A stretch of DNA of 64,000 nucleotides from Gliomastix tumulicola (GCA_001599755.1 BCHX01000004.1:186001-250000); one strand, 5' to 3'; positions 22,254 through 34,115 are shown, counted from the stretch's first letter. Made by a program: numbers and translations. Notes: a model not told the origin generated them from the sequence alone.

Positions 22254-22727
22254 GCCGCATGAACTGGCAGGTGGGATGGATGATTCATGAGACGCAGATT
22301 GATGGGAGACCGAGGTCCGAAACACGAAAGATAACGCAGGCAACAATTAAGGCCATTTTGGCCGACTAGAATTTGATGCTTGACGACGCCTCGGTGAAAT
22401 TGTCGCGCTGGTGGCAAAATGCCCGCCAGAACCACATCGACATGGTGATCTCGGCCAAATTGGCCGAACTCCTTGGTGACACGTCCCAGGCTCACCACAA
22501 TGACCATTCAACACAGCTTCGGACTCGGACTCGGATACTCTCCTTGTCGCATTTGGCTTGTAAACATTTCGGCGAACTTGAACTTGGATTGCCGTGTTTG
22601 CGTCGATAGATGGCTACTTATACCGCAACATGCCACCATCAACGATGATGCAGATCCAGCTCATACAACCAGACCGTTATCCCATAACGAACAAAAAACA
22701 TTCATCACTCTTCTCTCGCCTCTCAAC
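22254..22727. other. Intergenic, 0.47 kb
   Basis: 3' flank of the MATE gene and promoter of the SDR gene, with a CTTATAC-like site near 22616. Nothing else was seen. Confidence 0.55.
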
Positions 22728-23462
22728 ATGACCTCTCGTCCCCTTGTCTTCGTGACTGGTGCCACCCAGGGCATCGGCCTGGCCACGGCCAAAGCCCTCG
22801 CCATCGAGCATTCCTACCACGTCCTCATCGGCGCCCGTAACAAGCAAACGGGAGACAAGATCGCGTCAGAGCTCCGCGCCGCCGGCCATGAAGCCTCGAC
22901 CGTGGAGCTGGATCTCACCTCCCCGACCTCCATCGCCGCCGCAGCCAGCCACATCGAGCAGCAGTTCGGCTACCTCGATGTCCTGATCAACAACGCGGCG
23001 ATCCTCATCGACCTGCAGAAGGGCCTGACGTCCTGGGATCTGTACTCGCAGACCTTCACCACCAACATCATCGGAACGGCGACCCTGACCGACGCCCTCA
23101 TCCCGCTGCTGCGCAAGGCCAAGATCTCGCCCCCTCGTCTCGTGTTTCTCTCCAGCACCATGGGCAGCCTCGAGATCTCGCAGGACCAGTCCACGCCCTT
23201 CTACAGCACCGACTACAAGGCCTACGACGCGAGCAAGGCCGCTGTCAACATGCTGATGCTCAACTACGACAGGAACCTGAGGGATGCCGGCGTCAAGGTG
23301 AACTCTGTGTGCCCGGGGCTGGTCAAGTCCAACCTCACGGCGTACAGCGACTACGGAACCTCTACTGAGGAGGGTGCCAAGAGGGTGGTTGAGCTTGCCA
23401 CGGTGGGAGAGGACGGGCCTTCGGGGACCTTTAGCAATCTTGCTGGGCCTGTGCCTTTCTAA
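22728..23462 (+). CDS. Short-chain dehydrogenase/reductase (classical SDR, 244 residues)
   Basis: A single-exon gene. The ATG at 22728 begins MTSRPLVFVTGATQGIG, the glycine-rich NAD(P) site (TGATQGIG at residues 10-17), so upstream in-frame ATGs were ignored. Other classical SDR motifs are LINNAAIL, a catalytic serine region FLSSTMGS and the YDASK active site (Tyr-x-x-x-Lys). VNSVCPGLVKSNLT follows, the usual PG strand. It resembles carbonyl-reductase-like SDRs. NADPH is the likely cofactor because an Arg follows the second strand (IGARN), which is inference. The substrate is unknown. No signal peptide is seen. It is 475 nt downstream of the MATE gene on the same strand. Confidence 0.93.
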   Translation: MTSRPLVFVTGATQGIGLATAKALAIEHSYHVLIGARNKQTGDKIASELRAAGHEASTVELDLTSPTSIAAAASHIEQQFGYLDVLINNAAILIDLQKGLTSWDLYSQTFTTNIIGTATLTDALIPLLRKAKISPPRLVFLSSTMGSLEISQDQSTPFYSTDYKAYDASKAAVNMLMLNYDRNLRDAGVKVNSVCPGLVKSNLTAYSDYGTSTEEGAKRVVELATVGEDGPSGTFSNLAGPVPF

Positions 23463-23929
23463 ACGAGGTGTGTGTGCCAAGGCAGAGGCGGCATCTTGGA
23501 CAGCTGTATAGAGTGCTCACTTCTCAATAGTAATTGGATGTTGTTGATAAATTGTCGACTATAGATCTATCCTGCTTAACTATAATACCTCGCCAGGAAA
23601 GCTATCACCTTCTGTTGAATCTGTGTGAGAAGGGGCGGAGCTACTGAACTACGGCCGTCGAAAGGCCATAAGCGTAATCACAAGCATTGAAAGACAACCC
23701 CCCCCCAATACCCTTCACTCAATCCAACCTCCCTGGTTGTCGCCCAACTGCGTTCGGTTGAATGTCCGCCGCGACGCTCCTCGTGAGAGAGCATGTGAGC
23801 GTTCACCCAAACTAGTGAAACGGTGCCCCCCCAGAGCTCATTGACCTGAATCCCAGTCTTACAACGTTAGCAGAAATACATGCTTCGGGATGTCCCAGTC
23901 GATCTTGGATTTCGTACGCAGAACCTCTA
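23463..23929. other. Intergenic, 0.47 kb, convergent 3' ends
   Basis: It lies between the SDR and the small secreted protein. No element was seen. Confidence 0.6.
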
Positions 23930-24175
23930 TTAAAGTCCACAAGGACCGGAGCAGGTGGTAGCCGAGGCGCAGTCGGCATCGCTGTTGCAGGTGATGGAGT
24001 TGTCCGTCCAGCACCATGGGTAGGGAAATCCCGGGGCCCGCAGATATTCGGAGCTCCCTTCCCCGCAGAGCGCCCAGCAGGTATGCCAGTAGAAAAAAGT
24101 ACCGCACTGCGGCGTGTTAGCCTCACAGAAGCCAAGCAAGGCAATAGCGGTGACGAGAACGGTCTTTGCCCACAT
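23930..24175 (-). CDS. Small secreted cysteine-rich protein, IDI-2-like (81 residues)
   Basis: A single exon of 81 codons. The signal peptide is MWAKTVLVTAIALLGFCEA (about residues 1-19). The mature part of about 62 residues has eight cysteines. A CWALCG block, then PWCWTDNS, then C-x-S-x-x-x-C-A-x-A-x-x-C, is the same order as in the IDI-2-like protein at 6932-7525 (CWKQCG, EWCWTAEL, CTSAAQC). The two are therefore probably distant relatives, although this one lacks the acidic spacer. Small size, a signal peptide and high cysteine content are the usual marks of a fungal effector or antimicrobial protein; function is not shown. A TATAATAAATAAATA stretch lies about 100 nt upstream of its ATG. 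Confidence 0.72.
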   Translation of the reverse strand: MWAKTVLVTAIALLGFCEANTPQCGTFFYWHTCWALCGEGSSEYLRAPGFPYPWCWTDNSITCNSDADCASATTCSGPCGL

Positions 24176-25729
24176 GGTTGGTGGCGATTTTTAGTGAGAA
24201 GTCTGGAGTCTATGGTGGTGGTCGAGGGAAAGCTGAGGGAATGATGATGGCAGAGCCTGGCTGAGGCAAGGTATAATAAATAAATATGTAGGACTGGTGA
24301 TGTGATACTGGAGCTTTCCCCTACGATATTCTGTTTGGAATTTGTGTTCACCACACGACTGGTATGAAGATCGTACGGCCCATGCCTGACATTCCTCGGA
24401 TGATATCCAAGACTCCCATGAATCATCCGGGTAAGCGACGCGGTATGTGATGTACCACTATATTCCCTCTCCCGATTCCTCAAACCAGGTTCCAATGGGA
24501 TGGCTGCGGTATATGTAAGCGGTGCGCGCAGAGAAGTCAAGAATACAGCGTCTGCCCCTTTCTAGACCTGTAATAGCCTTGCATACCTACGATGTGTAAA
24601 TCGGCTCTACCTGAGACATATGTCGGGCCCTCGGCGAGTTGTAAAAACCTGTATGTGACTTAGCTTCCCTTCAGAGGCACCCTGGCAAAGTTTTCCCATT
24701 CCATCTTGTGTCAGCCTGAATCACCAAAAGACTCGAAAAAGCAGCAATGGGCGGCTGCTGTCTAATCTTGGGAAGCCGAAAGGTCTCATCGTAGTAAGCT
24801 GACAAACTTTGCTACATCAGTTGGTGTCCCAAGTCCAATACCATTACCACCTTGTGATGGGATGCACCAGGCTAACCCTTTGCAGCGTTATCGGCAGCGC
24901 AGCCGGTTCGACAAATGCCGGCTAAGATGTGCTCGTAGCATGTGCCGTGTCTCCGCCGCGCTGCATCCCCCTGTCTTCTTTGTAGAGAAAACGTACCTTG
25001 AGCAAGCTCAGGCTCAAGCTGCCTAATATCGCTTATTATGCAGCGGCCGGCTATACGGCACTCGGTGTCCGAGACCTAGGGGTTTCGTCTCATCTTGACG
25101 TACTGGCAAGGGTATCCCCGGACAAGCGGTCTAGAACTTTTGAACACGACATTTGGAGAAGGATCAGCTTGAGTGGTAGGGGTTCAGTTTGCTCATGTTG
25201 AGTACGTCTGGCGTGGAGTAGTCGTACAAGTGTCCAACTGCCTCGCCAAGCTTAACGTTAGTGTACTGAGTCGACCAGGGTGGTGAGTGTTTCGCCTCGA
25301 CACGGCATAACCGTGACGGCAAGGTCCATGTTGGTTGCCTGGAGGAACCTGATTGCCGCTTCCTCAACTTGCTTTTTTGCCACGAACGTCCCATCACGCG
25401 TCAAGTGCGCTGATCCATCAGCCTCCTATGCCCCAGTCCCACGGCACTAGAGAAGGAGATCATCTGGTAAGTAGTACAGGAACTTTGCCTAAAGGGTGTT
25501 CAGAGGCAGGTCACTTAGCAAATAAAGAATACAGGTGTTGCTAAGGAGGAAATCTAAATGAGAGTATTGGAATACCTATAGCTACACGCAACTGGACTAA
25601 TGAGGTGAATCCTCCCAGGTGTAATGGACTGGAATCAATCCAGTCTCCCTCACGCAATACGCAACTCATCCTTCCATCCTATCCTTATTTCTTTCAAACT
25701 TCCCGCTTTCATAGCCTGGCTCTGCATGT
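24176..25729. other. Intergenic, 1.55 kb
   Basis: Promoter of the small secreted protein and 3' flank of the P450 gene. Only short unconvincing open frames were seen. Confidence 0.6.
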
Positions 25730-27388
25730 TTAAACCCACCCCCCGTCAAAGGACAGCCGACCGGCATCGCCGTCCTCCCGCGGAATCTCCGCCTCGACAG
25801 CTCTAACGAGATCCGCGTAGTGCTGGCTTCTCGGCTTGATGCTGTACGGGAAATCAAGCAGGTGAGAAATCAGGCCAGTCGTAACGTCGATCTTCGGCTC
25901 AATTTCGGCGCCTCGCCCATCAACATCCTTCCTGAGATTGTGCGTGGCCAACAGACGGGCGATGGTGACGAAGACAACCTCATCTGCCAGGAACCGACCC
26001 GGGCAGATTCGGCGACCGTATCCAAAGGTCTCGCCCATAGGGTCCGGCTCATTGCGAGGCTCGAGATATCTCTCAGGGTCGAATGAATGTGGATCTGCAT
26101 GCGTCTCTGGGTTGTGCAGGAACCACCAGATTGCCGGCAACAAAAACGAGCCCTTCGGGATGTGAAACTCTTTGAAGTCAATGTCCTCGTCAGCCACATG
26201 AGAGAGACCCATCGGCACCACGGGGAGCCACCTGAAGGCTTCCTTCGCCAAGGCATTGACGTATGGGAGGCGCTCTCGATCTTCCAGTCCGGGAAGGGTA
26301 TTCGTGCCGATAACAGTATCAATCTCCTCTTGTGCTTTCTTCTGGACCTCGGGGAAGAGCAGCATGGCTAGAATGAGACTCTTGAGGGACAAGACCGTTG
26401 TGTCGGCGCCCGCAGCATACATAGTCGCTGCGGTGTATCTGATGTCTTCGTCGTTGCCGTCAGATTCGCCATCGCCACTGCTTGATGTCTCGCGTTGCTC
26501 GATGACGGAAGACACAAACGACGGCTTGTAATCTCCCTTCTTCATCTGGTCTTTGACAAACGTGTAGGGGACTTCTATCACCGTGCTCGCAATCTTGTGC
26601 CATTCACGGGCAATCCTCTTCCACGACATGCCCGGCAAGCTTTCCGGGAGATGCTTGAGTGCCGGGATAATGTCCACGGGCCATTTGAGGGGCGTCGCGG
26701 CCAGCGAGATCTCATGCATCATTTGTTCGACAATCTGCACCAAGGGATCGGGCTTGTCCGGCTCGACAACGTAGCCATAAGTCATCCGCAAGATGATCGC
26801 ACCAGTCTCCCTAACGTTACCATGTTAGAAAAAATCACAAGGGAAAAGGGAAAAGGACGAGTAGTTCTAGAGATTGACTTACCTCTTGATGTGCTGGAAC
26901 AAATTATCAGGGTCGTCGAGAACCCGGAGGAGAAATCGCCGCGACTCCTCATCCTGGATATCTCGAAACCGCGCCGTCGCCGCCCGCGTGCCGAGCTGCT
27001 GATGCACCAGCTTTCGATGCTGCCGGAACCTGTTGTCGTACTGGTGTAGACTGAGGAACCTCTCATAGCCGCATGCCTTGCTCGCCATGGGGAAGCTGGG
27101 CCGTCCCGAGGTCTTGGTCGAGACCTTTTCGAACAGCTCGTGGGCCACATCGCGGTCGTGAATGATGATAAGCGACTGCCCGAAAACGGACAAGTGAGTA
27201 AATGGATTATAAATGTCCTTGAATTTGAGCCAATGCTGATATTCGGGCGTCTTCCCCGAGGGTAAGTCTCGGAGATTACCAACGACTGGGAGTGGCTTCG
27301 GCCCAGGTGGGAGCCTGGGATGAGTCCTCTTCCAAGTGAGGTGGATAAACACGGCGATCCCTAAAAGGGCAAACACCGCTCGCAACAT
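25730..27388 (-). CDS. Cytochrome P450 (528 residues, two exons)
   Basis: The model on the minus strand is 27388-26883 and 26810-25730. The single 72-nt intron is phase 2 with donor GTAAGT and acceptor GTTAG, and joins HIKR to ETGAIILRMTYGY. The N-terminus has a membrane anchor (about residues 3-17) followed by the proline hinge LPPGPKPLPVVGN. Further P450 marks are the I-helix oxygen site AGADTT, the K-helix ExxR (EAFR), the PERY/PERF region (FDPERYLEP) and the heme loop FGYGRRICPGR with its cysteine ligand. It is ER-bound and needs a P450 reductase. By eye it is closest to the CYP64/OrdA-like group often labelled O-methylsterigmatocystin oxidoreductase, but it stands alone with no biosynthetic cluster, so no substrate is proposed. 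Confidence 0.93.
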
Positions 27389-29227
27389 GATGATGGAGAA
27401 TGAATCGTGCTTCTGGAATGATCAGGCTAAGGTATGCGGCATGTAACTGCAGTGCATTTACTCTCGGGAGGATTCGCCCATAGGCTAGACGCGCGATATG
27501 TATAGTCCTTTCCTGCTCTCTATGAAGCTCTCTGGTAACGAGCATGCCGCATCTTGTGTGATGTAATAAGCTGAAGACGATCATTGTGTGATTCAATACA
27601 CTGAGGATGGGGGCAAGTTGACAACCGTGGGGATCCTTGCCCTTCTTCCTCCACCCCCACAGCATGGCAGGGCCTCCGTCCAGCGGAGAACGTGTATATG
27701 ACGTTACATATCTGTGCACTCGAGTATGCACGGAACTTTGTTGCGGGCGGGAATTGCAATACTCCTCGGACGAGAGTGTGAAGGGGTCTAACGGGTTTGG
27801 TCAAGTAGGGGTCAGCTTCGCCCACACATAACGCGCATAATTAACCCACTAAGCGTAATGGCCGGGCCCAGATCGACCTTTGCCTTTTCTGTGGTGGTCA
27901 AGAGGAAATCATATGCTAAAGCAGGCCGTAATATGATACCATAGTCTGACGCGGCGCCTGCTGTTTCTGTTACGCGTATGGCGATCCCCCTCCAGCTGTA
28001 GGGAACAGGGATCAGACAGAGAGTGGGCGAGTGGATATCTCGAAGCCTGTCAAGGGCGATCCGTGAGCAGGTTTTCTTCCCTGTATCATGGAAGCGAGCC
28101 GTGCGGATCAGCACGCTTCCATCCGGGGCAAACGGAGTGCCTGCGACATTGTCATCTGAAGGTGGCCCAGGTAAGCTTTATACTTACTGTCACGAGTACC
28201 CAAGCAGTTAGGAAGTACGTAGAGCTTCTAGTGATTTTTCTTCTGAATAAATATCTGTATATTATTTTTTCTTCATTTTCTTGAGCAGCAGATTTACTAC
28301 GTACAGCAACGTCGGGCTTCCCCCTGATCAGTAATCCTGTAATACTGACATTGCTTGCTCAGGTGTCGGTTAAGTCGGCACGCGTGTATACAGCCACACC
28401 AATCGTGCATTAGCTCCAGCAAGAGCATCATCATACACACGTCTGTGCCCTGCGACAGAAGTCCTTAAATATCTGCCCATGTCGCTTCATTTCTCATAAA
28501 TCTGCCGATTCTGCCCAACCGTGCCGCAGATTCTCGCTTATAGCGCGCGCCAGTATAGAATCCTCTTGGGCATGGGAAGCCTCGATTCGTTCGGGCCTCG
28601 CAGCCAACTGATTCGACCAGTGGCAAAGATGCCATCACACCATCGCCCACCGACTTATCTACTGTATATTCGTCCTTTTTCCATTTCTGGTATTAATTCT
28701 GACTCTATCAACTTCTTTGGTGTTACGACTTGGACTCTGTCCCGCGATGAATGAAGCGGTTCGTATCGCGGCCCTTCTGCGAGAGTCAGGTCATGGCGTT
28801 TATGCATTGCCACCTCGATCAACATGTGTGACAGCCACGTTCACCTTCGGACGGCACGTATCTGGAGCATGTCATGGTGATAAGCAATTTGATAAGCACT
28901 TCGGCTCCCGATGCCGGCAGCATCCCTGCCACGCCCGCCCATCAACGTTACTGTCAGACCTATCATCCCAATAGAGTAACTGATAGCACGCGTGGATCGT
29001 GATCTGACAGGGCCCCGAAACGCCTCTGATATCCAGGATCTAGGCTTTCGCCTGGCTACCGACCCCAAACTACGCCAATTACGTGGTAATATACAAGTAG
29101 CACCAAGTTAGGGACGGAGAGGGGTTGGAAGAGCGTCAAGTTTGGAAATGGTCGCTCACGGCCAGATTGCTACATATATGACGTTTGTCCTGAGATACTA
29201 CATGTCCGTACATTGTATACACTGCCG
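27389..29227. other. Intergenic, 1.8 kb
   Basis: It holds the divergent promoters of the P450 (minus) and the Ulp1-like gene (plus). Only short open frames were seen, none with a domain. Confidence 0.6.
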
Positions 29228-31607
29228 ATGGTTAACGAGGTGCCGTCAAACATGGTAGGTACCTAAGGATATCATGAATCCACCGAAGCAGATACCCATT
29301 GCAGGGCCACCATATCTGACTAACCATGCTAGCCGCAGATTTCCAACCGCCTGGCGCAGCGAGAGCGGGCTCTGATAGCCGCGTCCCGAAGAATCGACCG
29401 AAGTCTTGAGTCGAGGATCCAGTCAGCCCGCCGGGCCAGCGAGGTGCACGAGCAGCTCACGGGCAGGCGATTCCGTGTTGACGAAGATGCCGTGAAGAGG
29501 TGTAAAGACTTTGAAGAAGAACCAGCAGATCCTACTGCTGAAGTGCGCGGTAGTAGCTCGTCTTGCTCCATGCCCTTCGGCTCACCAAGTACTACGCCAG
29601 TCGACGGTCGGGCAGCGATGCACCCAGACTCCCCGCCACCAGGCAGTCGATTGCAGCCAGATGAAGAATGGAGACAGCAGCAGGTTCACCAGGTGTTTTC
29701 GCAATTCTATCCGGATGCTCACTTCCTAGCCAAGCAAACCCCACCGCTTGTCTACGATGCACCCCACGAGCCCCATGAAGTGCTGCTGTCTCCTCATTCA
29801 TTGCCACCAGCTCCTGCTGACTTCCTTATGAACGAGGCCTTTTTATCCATGGATTCACTGCTCGGAGAAGCGGCGCATCATCCCAAAACTACGAGACAGC
29901 CTGGAGAGATGCAGTCTGCTGGTGCCTCACTTGGTTCTACAGCAGATCAGTTGGCAATGGACGACCAGGCCGGCCTCACGATGTCAGGTACAACAATCCC
30001 GTTTTCTTTGAATGAAGCCACGCCCAGCTGCTGAGATCAGAGCTGCTACAGCAGAACCCTGTCCAACCGCTCAACCACACAATGGTACATCCTCAGGAGA
30101 TGACATCACCTGTCCGGCCTTGTCTGGGGAATGCGAAGACGACAACATAGAGACCGACGATTTTCTCTCACACCCAGAAAGGGAACATGCGCAGTCCATA
30201 GCAGCTGCTTCAATCAGCGTTGAGGCGATGATCGATAAGCCACAAAGCAAGAGTATTGACCGTCAACATCGCTATACCGGTTCGAAAGATCATGAGATCT
30301 ATCATGGACTTTCACCCACAGGTAGCTACCCACGCCCGCTCGCGACTTAGTTATAACTAGAAGATTCATCATAGTTGATAGAGTCACAGGCTAACTGCGG
30401 TTCAGGAACATCTGCCGCGAGTAGTTCGCCAACGTTGCCGATGCAGCATACTCCACGCTCTAAGCGAGTTCGGGTCTCGCCTCATGCTTCAATCGCTGAT
30501 CTGGAGAATGTGGATGAAAGAATGCTATTTCTGAACAGCCCCCCTTTCTCGCAGAGCCCGATGTCACCGCCACAGGCGTTGCCTGGCGATCCCGCAGGCG
30601 ATATTCCACCTGAATCGTGGCTGTTCCCCCACAACGAGCGATCTGTGGCCCGTATTCTGGGTCAGGAGTGCATTGACGACGATGTTATCCACAACACCTT
30701 TCGACTAGTGATGAAAGCACTTGGGAAGATGCGATTCGTATGCCTCAGCTCCCTCTCTGATACATTCAGAAGAGAGTTGGCCGAGGGGTCCTCGGCGAAG
30801 ATATTCCTCCCGGTCTACGATTCTTCCAAGAAGCACTTTTCCGCCATCACCGTGCCAAAGGACAGGGCTTCGGTCCGGGTCTATGATTCCGCCCCCGCGC
30901 TTGGGTCCTTTCGGCTCGCAGCGCAGAAGGCAACTTCTCTTTTTGAGCCACTCGGGATCGATATCAACCTCGATAAGAACCCCTCGTTCATTTCATATCG
31001 GGCCCCTATTCTACAGACCGACAATCACAGCTGTGGCGTAGCGGTGATTGTCGTGGGCCTTTACGAGGCACTCGATCTCCCAGTACCACAGGGCCAGCTC
31101 CATCCTACGCTATGGCGTCATACGATATGGCTACTCATCAAGCCTCTTTCTCGAGCAGAGCACGATATGGTACGAAATATGGAGTCCAAACTCACCGAGC
31201 TATCGGAAGCCGACATGGGACACAACCTCCCCGGTATGAATTTCCACCTACCTGACTATGAATCAGTACCTATGGATCAGATGTTGGAGCGATGGGTCTC
31301 GGAAAGCTCAAGTCTCTTGTCTAAGATTGAGCAGCAGGCCGAGCAGCTCTTGGAGGAGGGGACTCAGTTCACTCTACCCGATATTGGCATGTTTGAGGAG
31401 CTGAAGAGCAGGGCCACTGACAGTTTGCTCGCTTGCCTGACGGCTTCCGAGGTCAAGGATGAGGACTGTATTGCTATGAGAGAGGTAGTCGTGCGCATCA
31501 GCCGTGTGACTACCTTTTTGAAGGGACGACTTGTTCAGATCCAGAAGGCCGAGAAGCTCCGGCGGAAGGTATCTAGAATGAAGGGGTGGTGCTCGCTAGA
31601 AATATAA
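29228..31607 (+). CDS. Ulp1-like (C48 family) cysteine protease (717 residues, four exons)
   Basis: The model is 29228-29254, 29333-29987, 30052-30321 and 30406-31607. Intron 1 is phase 0 with a TGACTAAC branch; introns 2 and 3 are phase 1. All four exons join in frame. The N-terminus is a charged, probably coiled-coil stretch (Arg/Glu/Gln-rich, residues about 10-60). Residues about 70-440 are low-complexity and Ser/Pro-rich. The C-terminal domain carries the Ulp1 triad: His about 461 (KKHFSAITV), Asp about 478 (VYDSAP) and Cys about 527 (NHSCGVAV), with Gln six residues before the Cys as the oxyanion residue. The C-terminus is again helical. It may cut SUMO or a related modifier; lineage-specific fungal Ulp1-like proteins are also common near mobile elements, but no element ends were seen here. 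Confidence 0.72.
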
Positions 31608-32714
31608 ACCGGTGACATCTTCCACAATGAAGTCCTTTGTCTTTGCTGTATGTTCTGGCGCGAGATGACATACAGTGAGCTGCATCATATGTCGAGGCTT
31701 GCATTAGTAAGCAACAGCTCATCATTTCCACTAATGATGTATGAAGGGAGAGAGGATCATAGACTGTCCACGCTGTAGCCACGTGAGGTAAGCGGCTGAA
31801 TACCGACGTGCCTTGGGAGGCCCAGCGAGCCCTGAACATTATGATGAGTTACAGGGGTCTATCATTCTGCGGCCGAAGCGCTGGGTTATAACGTTATCTA
31901 GGCACATCGGAAAGAAAATAGGCGGCACAGCCGTTGGTGCTTTCAAGCGAGTACCAATATCTGTGCCGTGTATTTTCTCCACAACGTGCTAGGGCTTTAC
32001 CGAGTCCTATCCTGTTACGGTGCTGTAATGATATGATATCATAAGATTCAATATCAGGCGATCGCGACTGCATATGACGCAATACATTCTGCACGATGCC
32101 GAAACAGACTACTGATCTTTCTTATCGGCACCCGAATTAAGGACCCGGTAAGGCAACACGACGATAGTCCAGAGCCGAAGTACACGAGTGACGAGCGGCA
32201 AGCACGCGTAAATCTAGACCGTGTTATCGAGCTAGGGCTACAGCGCCGCCATAGTGACGGGTCACCGCTATCTCGTATCACATCGGCCAGCTTGAGGCAA
32301 CTGTAAACACACCCACCGTCGCGCGCTGTGAGAAGCTCTCACAAGGGGTGGCGGTATCGACCATGACGCGCCTAAGTCATAGCTCGTAGTCCCCTTTGAG
32401 GGAATCCTTCAACATGGAGCACGTCACAGCGTGAAAGCGCCACTCACGATATGCACTAATTCACCCTCCACCCAAGGCACCTGTAGTTCAGGGCTATCAA
32501 GCCGCCAACCAGCTCCTTGAAACTACGCGGAGGCCATTTCTATAAGAACAACTCAACTGCCACTTCGTTACTCGAACTTCTGCTCTAGTCATTCTACTTC
32601 CAAAACCAACACTTTTGCTATAACACCGTCTCTTTCATACGTAACACAACACGTTCCTCAACACTAGTTGATATAATCAGAGGGAAAGTCACTGAAGCTT
32701 TACATATCGCAAAA
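31608..32714. other. Intergenic, 1.1 kb, with one unexplained open frame
   Basis: An 89-codon frame without ATG lies at 32037-32306 on the plus strand (see its own entry). The rest is the 3' flank of the Ulp1-like gene and the promoter of the next gene. Confidence 0.55.
32037..32306 (+). other. Possible coding remnant or unassigned exon
   Basis: A frame of about 89 codons free of stops, with no ATG before codon 60 or any long start, ends at TAA 32304-32306. Its composition looks protein-like (charged, with IELGLQRRHSDGSPLSRI near the end). I recognise no family. It could be an exon of an unresolved gene, a decayed gene or chance. Confidence 0.2.
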
Positions 32715-34115
32715 ATGGCTACGCTTTCCGCTACTCTTGCCACCTCCTTCCCTGCTACTCTTCCCACTACCCTCTCCGACAGCACGGAGAGCGAGCGTCT
32801 GAACAACGAGATCGACGCCATCCTCAGTGAGCTCGACCATGATTCAAAGCGTGGCTCAGACCAGCCAATGCACGCTCGCGTCCTGAAGCTCGGTCTATCT
32901 CTTCTGAAGAAGGATGGTCCAGCGATGGTCGACCAGGCCTGGGCCAACGCGATTGAGTACTCCAGGGACGCCATCATCTCCCCCAAGGACGACAAATCAA
33001 GGGCCACCGCAGCGTGGACCTCGTTCTGCTCCGACGTCAGCAGAGAGCTCCAATCCCGTTTCGGCCCGAGCACCATCCAAGCCGCTCGAGACGGCTGCAA
33101 AGCCATTGCAGACGTCCGTTTCAATGGAAACGCCATGCTGATCCCGCACGTCGACAAGAAGCGAAGCTACCTGCAGCATTGGCGGGACCAGCTCATCGGC
33201 GATGTCTTCCCAGCCGATAACATTTTCTCGACCGTCGCCTATGAATGCGGCTCTGTGCCCTGTGCGGTGCTCATGCTCGCCTGGGCGTCCCCTGAGCAGT
33301 CTTCCAAGCTCGCTGCCATCTCCCATATTGCCATCTGTGATGACTACGGCGAGTTCACCTCTGGCGACCGCGATGCTCGGATCAGGTGCAATGCCATTGC
33401 CATCGGTGCTGCCTATGAGCTGGGTGGATGGGCCGCGAATGCCATCATCGACGGCAGTCTGCTCCAGTGCCAGGGAAACGGTGCTGAGGCGTCGGTCGAG
33501 TCTGCCATGTCGTGGAGGGCTGTCAGCGGCTGCACCTCCCCATACACGGGCTATCTCTACGGCGTTGGAAGCGTGGAGGACGGCATCGTTGCCCCGCAGG
33601 TCCTGACAGGAACGCACGATCTCTTTGACTGGAGGAGTGACACGGCCGCGGGCAATTTCGAGAACGGTGTTTCGGTTGGCGCTGGTCTGGGCTTGGAGGA
33701 TCCGTTCCACGCCTACCTCGAGGGCATTCTGCAGAAGACAATCTCGCATCCCACTCCGGCCATCCACGCCATTGCCGGGATGACGATTGGGCAGTTCATC
33801 GCGGCTCGCTACGGCACATACGACTACAGGGGCAAAGACTGCCCTGCCTGTGACCACTGCACCGATCTTCTCCGTCGGGGTTCAGAGGCTGCTGGGTTCC
33901 GTTGGGCGCCCGAACAGCCACCACGATCATTTGCGGAGGGCAACCCAGTTCGACGAATGGTTCAGGACTTGGTGAATGGGCGTGACGACCACAATCTGGT
34001 GCAGCGAGGGCTGAGTTGGTTTCAGTATCTTGTATCGACGGGGGAGATTCGGCTGTTTGATATCTTGATGGATGCCGCGGAACCGGTTGATGTTGGCAGC
34101 GCCAACTGGGTTTGA
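32715..34115 (+). CDS. Unknown protein, 466 residues, possible terpene-synthase-like fold
   Basis: A single-exon intact gene with a strong coding pattern. There is no signal peptide. The N-terminal 25 residues are Ser/Thr/Ala-rich. The body is mostly helical, with AICDDYGEF at about 207-214 and THDLFDWRSDTAAGNFENG at about 300-318. An Asp-rich motif in one helix and a later D-x-x-D-W-R-S-D ... E segment recall, in position and spacing, the DDxxE/D and NSE metal motifs of class I terpene synthases; this is a loose resemblance only. A CPACDHC cluster lies near residue 376. I do not recognise the family. No prenyltransferase or P450 is adjacent, so a biosynthetic role is not shown by context. 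Confidence 0.8.
   Translation: MATLSATLATSFPATLPTTLSDSTESERLNNEIDAILSELDHDSKRGSDQPMHARVLKLGLSLLKKDGPAMVDQAWANAIEYSRDAIISPKDDKSRATAAWTSFCSDVSRELQSRFGPSTIQAARDGCKAIADVRFNGNAMLIPHVDKKRSYLQHWRDQLIGDVFPADNIFSTVAYECGSVPCAVLMLAWASPEQSSKLAAISHIAICDDYGEFTSGDRDARIRCNAIAIGAAYELGGWAANAIIDGSLLQCQGNGAEASVESAMSWRAVSGCTSPYTGYLYGVGSVEDGIVAPQVLTGTHDLFDWRSDTAAGNFENGVSVGAGLGLEDPFHAYLEGILQKTISHPTPAIHAIAGMTIGQFIAARYGTYDYRGKDCPACDHCTDLLRRGSEAAGFRWAPEQPPRSFAEGNPVRRMVQDLVNGRDDHNLVQRGLSWFQYLVSTGEIRLFDILMDAAEPVDVGSANWV

Noticed and set aside
22473..22727. 85-codon upstream extension of the SDR
   Set aside because: The extension is not protein-like and would bury the normal cofactor-binding start.
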